64,000 nucleotides of DNA from Maribacter forsetii DSM 18668 (GTDB lineage Bacteria > Bacteroidota > Bacteroidia > Flavobacteriales > Flavobacteriaceae). The stretch lies in assembly GCF_000744105.1 (NCBI RefSeq), contig NZ_JQLH01000001.1, forward strand, positions 4,353,001 to 4,417,000, read 5' to 3'. The number at the start of each line of letters is the position of its first letter. Within the stretch, counting starts at the first letter, position 1. Shown one piece after another: positions 9,839-18,376 of this stretch. The notes below the pieces were generated by a model. The model had not been told where the DNA came from, did no database searches, and saw only the letters and a list, made by a program, of their open reading frames with translations. Both the position numbers and the translations under genes were made by a program.

Positions 9839-10648
9839 TTATTTTAAAACTTCTGTGTTATAAAAATTAGCATATTCCTCTTCAAACTCTTGAACAGGCA
9901 CATATGGCAACACTGGTTTTTCTTGGCTAGATATATGGTTTTCTAATTCATCAGGAATTTCTTCCGAAGCTAAAATAACAGCATCAGAATAATCAACAGC
10001 CACCTTTAACAAATTATTATAGGTAGGTTCACCTAAAGATGCAATTTCTTCTTCTGGAATACCATCAAAAGATATTCTCTTGATCATATCCTTATCCAAA
10101 GACCCTTCAAATGTTTTACCATAAACGGATAAAACTATTTTACTGTCTGCAAATAAAGGCTCGTCAGCATAATATTTCTTCAAATACAATGGCAATAAAC
10201 TTGCCATCCATCCATGAACATGGATTATATCTGGTGACCAATTTAATTTTTTAACCGTCTCCATAACTCCTTTTGCAAAGAAGATTGCACGTTGGTCATT
10301 ATCCGGAAACAAATTACCTTGTTTGTCTGTAAACGTAGCCTTACGCTTAAAGTACTCTTCATTATCAATAAAGTAAACTTGAATTCTTTCTTTTGGTATA
10401 GACGCCACCTTAATAATCAATGGCATATCCATATCATTAATGACCAAGTTCATACCTGATAATCTAATTACTTCGTGTAATTGATGCCTTCTCTCATTAA
10501 TGTTCCCGTACCTAGGCATGAAAATCCTAATCTGACCACCATTGCTGTTGACCATTCTAGGTGCTTCATAAGACATTAGGGAAACTTCGTTTTCGGGTAA
10601 GTAAGGAACTAATTCAGAAGATACAAATAATATCTTTTTACCATTCAT
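9839..10648 (-). CDS. Short glycogen/starch-synthase-like protein (N-terminal GT5 half only)
   Basis: At 269 residues this is little more than half of a bacterial glycogen synthase (about 480). It opens like the GT5 catalytic domain (KKILFVSSELVPY) and keeps FMPRYG, the HVHGWMASLLPLYLK segment and KTFEGSLD. The KTGGL motif that binds ADP-glucose in true synthases is absent; the equivalent stretch reads SYEAPRMVNSNGGQ. The whole C-terminal GT-B domain with its catalytic Glu region is missing, and the frame ends cleanly before the next gene. I see no frameshift. I recall similar short versions beside panC in other flavobacteria, so this is probably a conserved derived protein. Glycogen synthesis is unlikely. 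A -7 element lies at 10685-10692. Confidence 0.75.
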   Translation of the reverse strand: MNGKKILFVSSELVPYLPENEVSLMSYEAPRMVNSNGGQIRIFMPRYGNINERRHQLHEVIRLSGMNLVINDMDMPLIIKVASIPKERIQVYFIDNEEYFKRKATFTDKQGNLFPDNDQRAIFFAKGVMETVKKLNWSPDIIHVHGWMASLLPLYLKKYYADEPLFADSKIVLSVYGKTFEGSLDKDMIKRISFDGIPEEEIASLGEPTYNNLLKVAVDYSDAVILASEEIPDELENHISSQEKPVLPYVPVQEFEEEYANFYNTEVLK

Positions 10649-10684
10649 AAAGGTTATATTTTATTTTTCACTGGAACGCAACTG

Positions 10685-10692
10685 CAAAATTA
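10685..10692 (-). promoter_or_regulatory. -7 element candidate for the glycogen-synthase-like operon
   Basis: Minus strand TAATTTTG followed by CAG, matching TAnnTTTG, 36 bases upstream of the ATG at 10648. It lies back to back with the panC element at 10724-10731. Confidence 0.45.
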
Positions 10693-10723
10693 CAAAAAAT
10701 ATAGAGATTAGCGGTAATTATAG

Positions 10724-10731
10724 TAAGTTTG
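10724..10731 (+). promoter_or_regulatory. -7 element candidate for the panC-panD operon
   Basis: Plus strand TAAGTTTG matches TAnnTTTG. A transcript starting a few bases downstream would begin almost at the upstream ATG (10739). This supports the inner ATG at 10751 as the real panC start. Confidence 0.45.
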
Positions 10732-10750
10732 CTCGCTAATGAACTTTTCA

Positions 10751-11596
10751 ATGCCGGTAATACAGACCAAAACCAAGCTAAAAAAAGAACTTAATAACTT
10801 AAGCAACAAACTAGACCTAGGTCTTGTACCCACTATGGGAGCACTGCATATGGGGCATGCATCGCTTATTAAAAAAGCTGTAGATCAAAATGAGAATGTT
10901 GTGGTAAGCATTTTTGTTAACCCTACACAGTTTAACAATAAAGAAGACCTAGATAAATACCCAAAAACAATAGACACCGACATTCAACTGATTTCTGCAA
11001 TTTCAGATAAAATCATCGTATTTACCCCGGCAGTTTCTGAAATATACCCCGATACTATTGTTCCAAAAACCTATGATTTTGAAGGTTTGGACAAAGTTAT
11101 GGAAGGGGAATTTAGGGATGACCATTTTAACGGAGTTGGTACTATTGTTGAAGAATTGCTAAATGTCGTACAACCTTCAAAAGCTTATTTTGGTGAAAAA
11201 GATTTTCAACAATTACGCATTATTCAAAAACTTACCGAAATACAGCATATACCCGTAGAAATAATAGGTTGCGAAATTGTTAGGGAAGACCACGGTTTGG
11301 CAATGAGTTCTAGAAATGAAAGATTAAGTAAGAATATAAGACAAAAAGCAGCGTTTATTTATGAAACACTAAAGACTGCCAAAAATAAATTTGGCACGGA
11401 AAATGCATTAAACCTTAAAGATTGGGTGATTGATCAATTTGAAAACAACCATGATTTTCAACTAGAATATTTTGACATTACCGATGTTGAAACATTGACC
11501 CCAATAAAGAACAAAATAAATAATGTAAAATACAGGGCGTTTATTGCCGTTTATGTGGAAGACGTAAGACTTATAGATAATATAGCCCTAAATTAA
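10751..11596 (+). CDS. panC: Pantoate--beta-alanine ligase (pantothenate synthetase)
   Basis: Joins pantoate and beta-alanine with ATP in the cytoplasm, the last step to pantothenate and so to coenzyme A. Motifs visible: VPTMGALHMGH with the HxGH nucleotide-binding site, FVNPTQFN, the YFGEKDFQQL pantoate region, and MSSRNERL, the KMSKS-like loop. From the ATG at 10751 the protein is 281 residues and begins MPVIQTKTKL, as family members do. An in-frame ATG at 10739 would add MNFS but would leave almost no leader after the -7 element at 10724-10731. panD follows 8 bases after the stop, supplying beta-alanine for the same reaction. Confidence 0.96.
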   Translation: MPVIQTKTKLKKELNNLSNKLDLGLVPTMGALHMGHASLIKKAVDQNENVVVSIFVNPTQFNNKEDLDKYPKTIDTDIQLISAISDKIIVFTPAVSEIYPDTIVPKTYDFEGLDKVMEGEFRDDHFNGVGTIVEELLNVVQPSKAYFGEKDFQQLRIIQKLTEIQHIPVEIIGCEIVREDHGLAMSSRNERLSKNIRQKAAFIYETLKTAKNKFGTENALNLKDWVIDQFENNHDFQLEYFDITDVETLTPIKNKINNVKYRAFIAVYVEDVRLIDNIALN

Positions 11597-11604
11597 AATA
11601 AGAT

Positions 11605-11955
11605 ATGCAAATAGAAGTAGTTAAATCAAAAATACACCGTGTAAAAGTTACTGGTGCTGATCTTAATTATGTTGGCAGCATTACAATCGATGAAGATTTA
11701 ATGGATGCCGCAAATTTTATTCGTGGTGAAAAAGTTCAAATCGTTAATAACAATAATGGCGAAAGATTAGAAACCTATATCATACCCGGTCCAAGAAAAA
11801 GCGGAGAAATCACTTTAAATGGTGCAGCTGCGAGAAAAGTGGCTGTAGGTGATATTTTAATTTTAATTTCTTATACTTGGATGGATATTGAAGATGCGAA
11901 AAAATTTAATCCCTCTTTAGTTTTTCCTAACGAAGCAAATAATCTTTTAACGTAG
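11605..11955 (+). CDS. panD: Aspartate 1-decarboxylase precursor
   Basis: Decarboxylates aspartate to beta-alanine, the co-substrate of PanC. It is made as an inactive proenzyme that cleaves itself at Gly24-Ser25 to form the pyruvoyl cofactor. The cleavage site YVGSITID is present with Ser25 in the expected place, and Tyr58 lies in ETYIIPGPR. Length 116 is normal. It lies 8 bases downstream of panC and 3 bases upstream of a membrane-protein gene, so all three are probably one operon. Confidence 0.96.
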   Translation: MQIEVVKSKIHRVKVTGADLNYVGSITIDEDLMDAANFIRGEKVQIVNNNNGERLETYIIPGPRKSGEITLNGAAARKVAVGDILILISYTWMDIEDAKKFNPSLVFPNEANNLLT

Positions 11956-11958
11956 AAG

Positions 11959-12924
11959 TTGAAAAATTCCTTAAAAAAAAGTCTTAAGACCATACTCCCA
12001 ATAGCATTGGGAGTTTTTTTAGTTTGGTACTCTTACAATTCTACAACACCAGAAAATAGAAAAGAAATAATCTTTTATATTAGAGAGGCTAATCCGCTTT
12101 ATGTTTCTCTTTCTATTTTACTAGGTATTTTAGGCCATATTTCTAGAGCAATTAGATGGAATTACCTTCTTGAACCTTTGGGTTACAAGCCAAAACTCAT
12201 CAATAATATCCTTATAATCTTAACCTCTTATTTTGCCAATTTAGGTATTCCTAGAACTGGTGAGATATTAAGGGCCACAGCACTAACCACATACGAAAAC
12301 GTACCTTTTGAAAAAGGCTTTGGAACCATTGTAACCGAACGAGTTATAGATGTAATTATGTTGCTTTTAGTAGTAACCATTGCATTTTTACTACAAACAG
12401 ATGTTATCATGGGCATTCTCCAAGAACGTGGTTTCAATGCAACCGGACTCATATTTCTTGGATTAGGCGGCATAGCTTTGTTCTTTGTTTTCATTTTTAT
12501 CATAAAAAAATCCAAGAATGCATTTGCCCTAAAAATAAAAACATTCGTAAAAGGACTTCTTGACGGAGTCTTCAGCATTTTTAAAATGAAAAATAAATGG
12601 TTGTTTATTTTTCATACTTTCTTCATCTGGGGTTGCTATATTGGCATGCTTTGGATTATAAAATTTACGGTTCCAGAAACCATATCACTTACGCTTAGCC
12701 AACTCTTGGTTGCCTTTGTGGCTGGGGCTTTCGCCATGGCAACAACCAATGGCGGCATAGGTCTTTACCCTATTGCAGTGAGTAGCGCTCTTGCCATCTT
12801 TGGAATAAGTGCAGTATCTGGTGATGCCTTTGGTTGGATTATATGGATAGCCCAGACACTAATGATAGTTGTTTTTGGCGCAATATCTTTTCTTTTATTA
12901 CCGTTATTAAACCGTAGTAAATAG
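11959..12924 (+). CDS. Flippase-like integral membrane protein (lysylphosphatidylglycerol synthase TM family)
   Basis: A 321-residue polytopic protein with about eight hydrophobic segments and the conserved RAIRWNYLL and NLGIPRTGEILR stretches seen in the YbhN/AglD-like membrane family (PF03706 type). Members lack the cytosolic lysyltransferase domain of MprF and are thought to move or help flip lipids, though function is mostly unproven. The start is TTG at 11959, three bases after the panD stop. No ATG occurs before the first membrane segment, so TTG is well supported. The spacing implies translational coupling to panD, but no link to pantothenate synthesis is evident. Confidence 0.85.
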   Translation: MKNSLKKSLKTILPIALGVFLVWYSYNSTTPENRKEIIFYIREANPLYVSLSILLGILGHISRAIRWNYLLEPLGYKPKLINNILIILTSYFANLGIPRTGEILRATALTTYENVPFEKGFGTIVTERVIDVIMLLLVVTIAFLLQTDVIMGILQERGFNATGLIFLGLGGIALFFVFIFIIKKSKNAFALKIKTFVKGLLDGVFSIFKMKNKWLFIFHTFFIWGCYIGMLWIIKFTVPETISLTLSQLLVAFVAGAFAMATTNGGIGLYPIAVSSALAIFGISAVSGDAFGWIIWIAQTLMIVVFGAISFLLLPLLNRSK

Positions 12925-12950
12925 TTTCTAACAACTAACAATTTCTTTTT

Positions 12951-14093
12951 ATGCGCTATGCAGCTTTAATTTTCGCACTTTTATTTGGGATAACCTCTTA
13001 TGCACAAGTGACACAAGAAATCTTCGAATCTTTTAAACTTCAAGAACGAAGAGATGTAAGTTACTACTTTCCCGAAAACATGGATGACACCAAAAAGTAC
13101 CCTTTAATAATTGTACTTGACGGTGAATATCTATTTGAACAGGTAGTGGCAAATTCAAAATATTACAGTCGTTTTCATGGCATGCCACAAAGTATTATCG
13201 TTGGTATTAATCAAAGCGAAAATGATTTAAGATATGAAGATTGCGCCTTTGACCCAGATAACGGCCTACCATCTGAAAAAGGAAAAAGTTTTTATGAGTT
13301 TATAGGTATGGAGCTTATTCCTTACCTGGATCTTAACTATAACACCGCCCCATTTAAAATGATTGTTGGGTATGATATTACAGCTAATTTCTTGAATTAT
13401 TGGTTATTTAAAGACAATTCTATTTTTGACGGATATGTCAGTATCTCACCAACTCTTGCTCCAGAAATGGAAAGCAGAGTACCTATGCGCTTAGGCACTT
13501 TTGAAAATCAAATATTCTACCAGTTAATTGTTGAAGGGGAAGCCAGCAATGATAAACAGCGAATTTTAACGATGGACAAGGACCTAAAAGCCATTAAAAA
13601 AGAATCTTTACATTATTTCTTTGATGAATATTCTAATGCAGATCACATTTCTGTTGCTACCTATGGCATAGGAAAAGCGTTTGATAATATCTTTGGCATG
13701 TTTAAACCTATTAGTCCAAAAGAATATAAAACTCAAATATTAACTAGCGAAGAGCCGGTTTATGAGTACTTAGAAAACAAATACCAAGGTATTGTAGACA
13801 TGTTCGGTTTTAGCAAGCCTGTTGAATTAAATGACATTATGGCAATATATGCGGCATCTAGAAAGAAAGAAGATTTTGAGTCGTTAAAGCCTTTATCTGA
13901 TTTATGTAAGAAAGAATACCCAGAAACAATGTTAGGTTTTTATTTTGAAGCTGAGTACTATGAACAATTAGGCGAACCTAAAAAAGCGTTAAGAACATTT
14001 GAAAAGTCATTTCAAATGGAAGAAATAGATTTTTTAACCAAAGAAATGGCCCTTGAAAAAATGGATGCACTAAAAGCCGATTTCGGTTTTTAA
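12951..14093 (+). CDS. Secreted esterase-like alpha/beta-hydrolase fold protein lacking the nucleophile serine
   Basis: A 380-residue exported protein (signal peptide about 1-18, ITSYAQ). The order YPLIIVLDGEYLF, SIIVGINQ, a strand-turn-helix and a late His region matches the COG2819/putative esterase family related to enterobactin esterases. The nucleophile elbow, normally GHSxGG, reads VGYDITANF here, placing Asp142 where serine should be. A late DHIS could be the remnant of the His site. About 100 C-terminal residues look helical and TPR-like. The start ATG is clear, 26 bases after the upstream gene. Hydrolase activity by the usual mechanism is unlikely; a binding or structural role is inferred. 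Confidence 0.7.
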   Translation: MRYAALIFALLFGITSYAQVTQEIFESFKLQERRDVSYYFPENMDDTKKYPLIIVLDGEYLFEQVVANSKYYSRFHGMPQSIIVGINQSENDLRYEDCAFDPDNGLPSEKGKSFYEFIGMELIPYLDLNYNTAPFKMIVGYDITANFLNYWLFKDNSIFDGYVSISPTLAPEMESRVPMRLGTFENQIFYQLIVEGEASNDKQRILTMDKDLKAIKKESLHYFFDEYSNADHISVATYGIGKAFDNIFGMFKPISPKEYKTQILTSEEPVYEYLENKYQGIVDMFGFSKPVELNDIMAIYAASRKKEDFESLKPLSDLCKKEYPETMLGFYFEAEYYEQLGEPKKALRTFEKSFQMEEIDFLTKEMALEKMDALKADFGF

Positions 14094-14147
14094 AGATTAT
14101 TATATTAAATAAACGGCTAGTCCCAAATTAGCCCAACCTACTTAATT

Positions 14148-14318
14148 ATGATTAAAATTGACGCAATGTACTTCGTGTTTTCCGGAGTACTCTTTACCTA
14201 TTTTGGATTGAAAGGAGAATTTATCCTAACCTATAACGGTATAGCCCTATTTATGGCGTGGGCATCATTTTTCCTCGCCTTTAGTGCATTTAAAAAAGAA
14301 AGATCAGGTGAAAATTAA
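14148..14318 (+). CDS. Small two-helix membrane protein, 56 residues
   Basis: An uninterrupted frame from ATG 14148 to TAA 14318. It encodes two hydrophobic segments (about 7-20 and 30-46) separated by a short polar turn and ends in a charged tail (KKERSGEN). The codon use and the membrane-protein pattern look like those of a real gene. It fills the gap between the esterase-like gene (54 bases away) and radA (72 bases away). I do not recognise the family and infer only an inner-membrane location. Confidence 0.6.
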   Translation: MIKIDAMYFVFSGVLFTYFGLKGEFILTYNGIALFMAWASFFLAFSAFKKERSGEN

Positions 14319-14390
14319 GCTATAATTTCACTCTAGAATTTACTCATTTCAAACTTCTTGCTACCTTTAGCCACTTTTTAAAAGCTAAAG

Positions 14391-15752
14391 ATGGCCAAAA
14401 CAAAAACTGCCTTTTTTTGTCAAAATTGCGGTACTCAGTATGCAAAATGGGTAGGACAATGTTCCGCTTGTAAACAATGGAATACTGTTGTAGAAGAGGT
14501 TGTCCAAAAAGAAGAGAAGACTAGCTGGAAAACTCCTACCCAAACAACTAAAAGAGTTTCTAAACCTCTTTTGGTGAATGAAATCAGTATTGAGAAAGAA
14601 GTTCGCCTAAACACTTTTGATCTTGAGTTCAATAGAGTTCTTGGTGGTGGCTTGGTTCCTGGTGCATTAGTACTTCTAGGCGGTGAACCTGGTGTAGGCA
14701 AAAGCACCCTACTTCTTCAAATAGCATTAAAATTACCTTATAAAACGCTTTATGTTTCTGGTGAAGAAAGCCAAAAACAAATTAAAATGCGTGCCGATAG
14801 AATACAGCCTAACAGTGAAACCTGCTTTATTCTTACAGAAACAAAAACACAAAATATTTTCAAACAAATAGAAGCTACAGAACCGGATATTGTTGTTATC
14901 GATTCTATACAAACGCTCCACTCAGATTATATTGAATCTGCTGCGGGTAGTATTTCTCAAATACGAGAATGTACTACCGAACTTATAAAATTTGCAAAAG
15001 AAACCAATACACCTGTTATACTTATTGGGCATATTACTAAAGACGGCTCTATTGCCGGACCCAAAATATTGGAGCATATGGTAGACACTGTACTTCAGTT
15101 TGAGGGAGACCGTAATTATGTTTATCGTATTCTGAGGTCGCTGAAAAATAGATTTGGATCAACTGCAGAACTAGGTATTTACGAAATGCAAGGTAGTGGA
15201 TTGCGCGAAGTCAATAATCCATCTGAAGTATTGATTTCCAAAAATGACGACGGCTTAAGTGGTACTGCAATTGCCTCTACCGTAGAAGGTATGCGCCCCC
15301 TACTTATAGAAATTCAAGCATTAGTTAGCACAGCTGTTTATGGGACACCTCAACGTTCTACAACGGGCTATAACGTCAAAAGATTAAATATGCTATTGGC
15401 AGTACTAGAAAAACGTGCAGGATTTAAACTGGGCGCTAAAGATGTTTTCTTGAATATTACCGGAGGTATATCTGTAGATGACCCTGCTATTGATCTGGCC
15501 GTCATTGCTGCTATTTTATCCAGTAATGAGGATATACCTATTGATAAAGGAATTTGCTTTGCTGCCGAAGTTGGACTTGCCGGAGAAATTAGACCTGTAC
15601 AGCGCGTGGAGCAACGTATTTTAGAAGCTGAAAAACTAGGTTATGACACCATTATAATTTCAAAAAGCAATAAAATAGGTCTGAAATCGACAAAAATTAA
15701 AATATTATTAGCGTCCAAAATCGAAGAGGTTACAAATAATTTATTTAACTAG
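14391..15752 (+). CDS. radA: DNA repair protein RadA
   Basis: ATPase that helps RecA process branched recombination intermediates. The 453-residue protein has the full family layout. The N-terminal C4 zinc finger uses Cys10, Cys13, Cys24 and Cys27. A RecA-like core follows with Walker A GGEPGVGKST near residue 100 and the RadA-specific LKNRFG motif. A C-terminal Lon-protease-like domain begins near residue 290. The start ATG gives MAKTKTAFF, normal for flavobacterial RadA. A weak -7-like TACCTTTA lies about 22 bases upstream. Confidence 0.97.
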   Translation: MAKTKTAFFCQNCGTQYAKWVGQCSACKQWNTVVEEVVQKEEKTSWKTPTQTTKRVSKPLLVNEISIEKEVRLNTFDLEFNRVLGGGLVPGALVLLGGEPGVGKSTLLLQIALKLPYKTLYVSGEESQKQIKMRADRIQPNSETCFILTETKTQNIFKQIEATEPDIVVIDSIQTLHSDYIESAAGSISQIRECTTELIKFAKETNTPVILIGHITKDGSIAGPKILEHMVDTVLQFEGDRNYVYRILRSLKNRFGSTAELGIYEMQGSGLREVNNPSEVLISKNDDGLSGTAIASTVEGMRPLLIEIQALVSTAVYGTPQRSTTGYNVKRLNMLLAVLEKRAGFKLGAKDVFLNITGGISVDDPAIDLAVIAAILSSNEDIPIDKGICFAAEVGLAGEIRPVQRVEQRILEAEKLGYDTIIISKSNKIGLKSTKIKILLASKIEEVTNNLFN

Positions 15753-15856
15753 CGCTTATCTCGCATTATTCTAGCCAAAACCATAATAATTACAATCACT
15801 ACAATAATCAGAACTATTTGTCCAAACCCGACCTTAAGCAAAACTAAACTTCCCAT
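15749..15856 (-). CDS. Possible tiny membrane protein, 35 residues, coupled to the aldo/keto reductase
   Basis: An ATG lies directly after the stop of the aldo/keto reductase gene (TAA then ATG). It opens a 35-codon frame that encodes one strongly hydrophobic helix (GQIVLIIVVIVIIMVLA) and a basic tail RIMRDKR. The shape resembles the N-terminal membrane helix of TatA-type proteins. The last four bases overlap the 3' end of radA on the other strand. Adjacency to the upstream stop fits translational reinitiation. It is short, so chance is possible. Confidence 0.4.
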   Translation of the reverse strand: MGSLVLLKVGFGQIVLIIVVIVIIMVLARIMRDKR

Positions 15857-16897
15857 TTATGGCGCAGGGTTTGGTATTGAATTATGAATGGCTTCTATTT
15901 TTTCTAGCAAATTATCAGACAGATCAACATCAATACTACCAATATTCTCTTCTAATTGACGCAAATTTGTTGCACCTATAATTGTACTTGTAACAAAAGG
16001 TCTTGTATTCACAAAAGCAAGTGCCATTTGTGCCAAAGTCAATCCATTTGTCTGTGCCAATTCGTAATATTTTTTAGTAGCTTCTACTGCTGTTTCACCA
16101 ATATATCTATTGTATTGCGGAAACAAACTTAAACGCGAACCTTCAGGCATACGGTCACCTAAATATTTACCGCTTAAAGCTCCAAACCCCATTGGAGAAT
16201 AAGCTAACAAACCAACTTGTTCTCTCATAGAAATTTCAGCCATACCAACCTCAAACAATCTATTCAATAAACTATATGGATTTTGAACGGTTATTGTTCT
16301 TGGCAATGTTCCATGAACTTTACTTTCCTCTAAAAAGCGCATGGTTCCCCACGGTGTTTCATTAGAAATACCTACGTGCTTGATTTTACCTTCTCGAATT
16401 AAATCACGCATGGTTTCTAAAACCTGGTGAATATTGTCTTCCCAATGATCAGTTATATCATGCTTATACCCTCTTTGACCAAAATAATTGGTGCTCCTAT
16501 CCGGCCAATGTAATTGATACAAATCAATATAATCTGTTTGCAAACGCTGCAAACTTCCTTCTACAGCTTCAATAATAGATTCTCTAGTGAAACCACTAGT
16601 ACGAATAAACTTCGTCATTTCCGCTTTACCCGCAATTTTAGAAGCTAGTACAATATCCTCTCTATTACCATTTTTCTTGAACCAATTACCAATAACCTTC
16701 TCAGTAGCGGCATATCTATCTTTGTGTGCTGGAACAGGATACAATTCTGCAGTGTCTAAAAAATTGACTCCTTTATCTAGCGCAAAATTAATTTGCTCAT
16801 GACCTTCTTCTTCGGTATTTTGATTACCCCAGGTCATTGTACCTAAACATATCTTACTTACTTCTAAATCTGTGTGCGGTAAATTGGTATAGATCAT
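15857..16897 (-). CDS. tas: Aldo/keto reductase, Tas-like
   Basis: NADPH-dependent oxidoreductase with a TIM barrel, 346 residues. The catalytic set is visible: Asp48 and Tyr53 (FLDTAELY), a Lys in LASKIAGK and a His in LYQLHWPD. The long insert after LYQLHWPDRSTNYFGQRGY, and the overall match, fit the Tas/YgdS subgroup of E. coli rather than AKR5 reductases. NADPH-binding residues lie near the C-terminus (IIGATNLRQLEENI). The physiological substrate is unknown. A -7 element lies 29 bases upstream of the ATG, and a tiny membrane frame follows directly after the stop. Confidence 0.9.
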   Translation of the reverse strand: MIYTNLPHTDLEVSKICLGTMTWGNQNTEEEGHEQINFALDKGVNFLDTAELYPVPAHKDRYAATEKVIGNWFKKNGNREDIVLASKIAGKAEMTKFIRTSGFTRESIIEAVEGSLQRLQTDYIDLYQLHWPDRSTNYFGQRGYKHDITDHWEDNIHQVLETMRDLIREGKIKHVGISNETPWGTMRFLEESKVHGTLPRTITVQNPYSLLNRLFEVGMAEISMREQVGLLAYSPMGFGALSGKYLGDRMPEGSRLSLFPQYNRYIGETAVEATKKYYELAQTNGLTLAQMALAFVNTRPFVTSTIIGATNLRQLEENIGSIDVDLSDNLLEKIEAIHNSIPNPAP

Positions 16898-16926
16898 TTA
16901 GCTTAAAATTTTGAAACATAAAAACG

Positions 16927-16934
16927 CAAAACTA
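16927..16934 (-). promoter_or_regulatory. -7 element candidate for the aldo/keto reductase
   Basis: Minus strand TAGTTTTG matches TAnnTTTG, 29 bases upstream of the ATG at 16897. Confidence 0.4.
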
Positions 16935-16967
16935 CTAAATATATTCAGGGCGATGGTATCTATTTCG

Positions 16968-17732
16968 TTAACTCTCTAACTCAATTAATATAGGACAGTG
17001 ATCACTATGTTTAGCTTCTGATAAAATTACAGATCTAGACAATCTGTCTTTTAGTGTCGAAGCTACCATAGCATAATCTAAACGCCAACCTTTATTGTTA
17101 TTTCTTGCGTTTGCCCTATAGCTCCACCAGGTATAATTATCTGGTTCAGAATTAAATTCTCTAAAACTATCTATGAATCCGCTTTTCATGAAATCTCCGA
17201 TCCATTCTCGTTCTACAGGTAAAAATCCCGATACGTTTTTTAACCCCACAGGATTATGAATGTCTATGGCTTCATGACAAATATTATAATCTCCTAAAAC
17301 TATTAGATTAGGATTTGTCTTTTTTAGACTATTGGCATACTCTTGAAAATCTGCCATATAGGTAAGCTTGAAATCTAACCGCTGCATGTTTGTACCTGAG
17401 GGCAAATACATGCTCATAATGGAGATATCTCCAAAATCTGCTCGAATATTTCTTCCTTCAAAATCCATATACGCTATACCTGTACCAAAAACTACATTAT
17501 CCGGCTCAGTTTTAGAGAGTATAGCAACACCGCTATAGCCTTTCTTTTGAGCACTATACCAATAATTATATTTGTAACCCGCATCTTCGAACAAACTCAT
17601 ATCTAACTGATCTTCATTTGCTTTTATTTCCTGCAGACAAACAACATCTGGAGAGACTGTATTAAGCCATTCTAAAAAACCTTTTCTTATTGCAGCCCTT
17701 ATGCCATTTACATTATAGGATATGATCTTCAT
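16968..17732 (-). CDS. xth: Exodeoxyribonuclease III (AP endonuclease)
   Basis: Cuts DNA at abasic sites and removes 3' blocking groups in base-excision repair. At 254 residues it has the standard order of the exonuclease III family: KIISYNVNGIRAA at the N-terminus, the metal-binding Glu in CLQEIKA, LGDYNICHEAID with the catalytic Asp and Asn, YTWWSYR, and the terminal SDHCPI carrying the catalytic His. The start ATG is clear. It is a single gene, with the divergent barrel-protein gene 115 bases away. Confidence 0.96.
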   Translation of the reverse strand: MKIISYNVNGIRAAIRKGFLEWLNTVSPDVVCLQEIKANEDQLDMSLFEDAGYKYNYWYSAQKKGYSGVAILSKTEPDNVVFGTGIAYMDFEGRNIRADFGDISIMSMYLPSGTNMQRLDFKLTYMADFQEYANSLKKTNPNLIVLGDYNICHEAIDIHNPVGLKNVSGFLPVEREWIGDFMKSGFIDSFREFNSEPDNYTWWSYRANARNNNKGWRLDYAMVASTLKDRLSRSVILSEAKHSDHCPILIELES

Positions 17733-17821
17733 CTCTATTCATTTTGGCTTAAAAATAAAAAAGAGTTAAAGATTAAAGGTGCATACTTTCCATTAAAATC
17801 ATAATTTCACAGCTTTAAAAA

Positions 17822-17829
17822 TATATTTG
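17822..17829 (+). promoter_or_regulatory. -7 element candidate that decides the start of the barrel-protein gene
   Basis: TATATTTG matches TAnnTTTG. An upstream in-frame TTG (17827) falls inside the element and so cannot be the start codon if this promoter is used. The ATG at 17848 would have a leader of about 12-15 bases. Confidence 0.45.
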
Positions 17830-17847
17830 CATTTTAAAACGCATCTC

Positions 17848-18372
17848 ATGAACAAGTTTATTTTTTCAGCTCTTTTAGTATTCATTACAACTTCTTCCTT
17901 TTCTCAAGCCTATTATAATGATGAAAATAGCCATGAAGTGAAGTTGAACATTGGTCAATTCCTAGTAACCACTACTGTTGAATTTGGCTATGAATATTAC
18001 ATAAACGAAGATACAAGTATTGGAGGAACGCTATATTTTGATGGAAAGCCAACTGATTACAATGGTAATTTTGGAATAGGACCTAACTTAAGAGCTTATT
18101 TTGGTTACGGACCAAAAAGCGGTCTTTTTGCTGAAGTATTCGGATTATATTACACTGGTGAAGATGATGATGAAAGCACTGCAAATCTGGGGAGCAGAAA
18201 TTACGATTACTCTACTATAGCCCTTGGTCTTGGTGGCGGTTATAAATGGGCAACCAGAAGTCAAAAATTCACTATTGAATTAAATGGAGGACTGGGAAGA
18301 AACATTAATCCAGAAGATTTTCAAGATGACTTCATGTTCAGAGCCGGTTTATCTTTAGGTTATCGCTTTTAA
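17848..18372 (+). CDS. Small outer-membrane beta-barrel protein
   Basis: A 174-residue exported protein. The signal peptide (NKFIFSALLVFITTSSFS) is followed by alternating hydrophobic and glycine/tyrosine-rich strands. It ends in SLGYRF with the terminal Phe typical of barrel proteins inserted by the BAM complex. It resembles the small OmpW/OmpA-barrel-like flavobacterial proteins, without a peptidoglycan-binding domain. The start is ATG 17848. It lies 26 bases upstream of a TBDR gene that has its own -7 element. Function is unknown. Confidence 0.8.
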   Translation: MNKFIFSALLVFITTSSFSQAYYNDENSHEVKLNIGQFLVTTTVEFGYEYYINEDTSIGGTLYFDGKPTDYNGNFGIGPNLRAYFGYGPKSGLFAEVFGLYYTGEDDDESTANLGSRNYDYSTIALGLGGGYKWATRSQKFTIELNGGLGRNINPEDFQDDFMFRAGLSLGYRF

Positions 18373-18376
18373 TAGG

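Noticed and set aside
17827..17847. TTG as upstream start of the small barrel protein
   Set aside because: It lies within the -7 element, and the ATG at 17848 gives a clean signal peptide.
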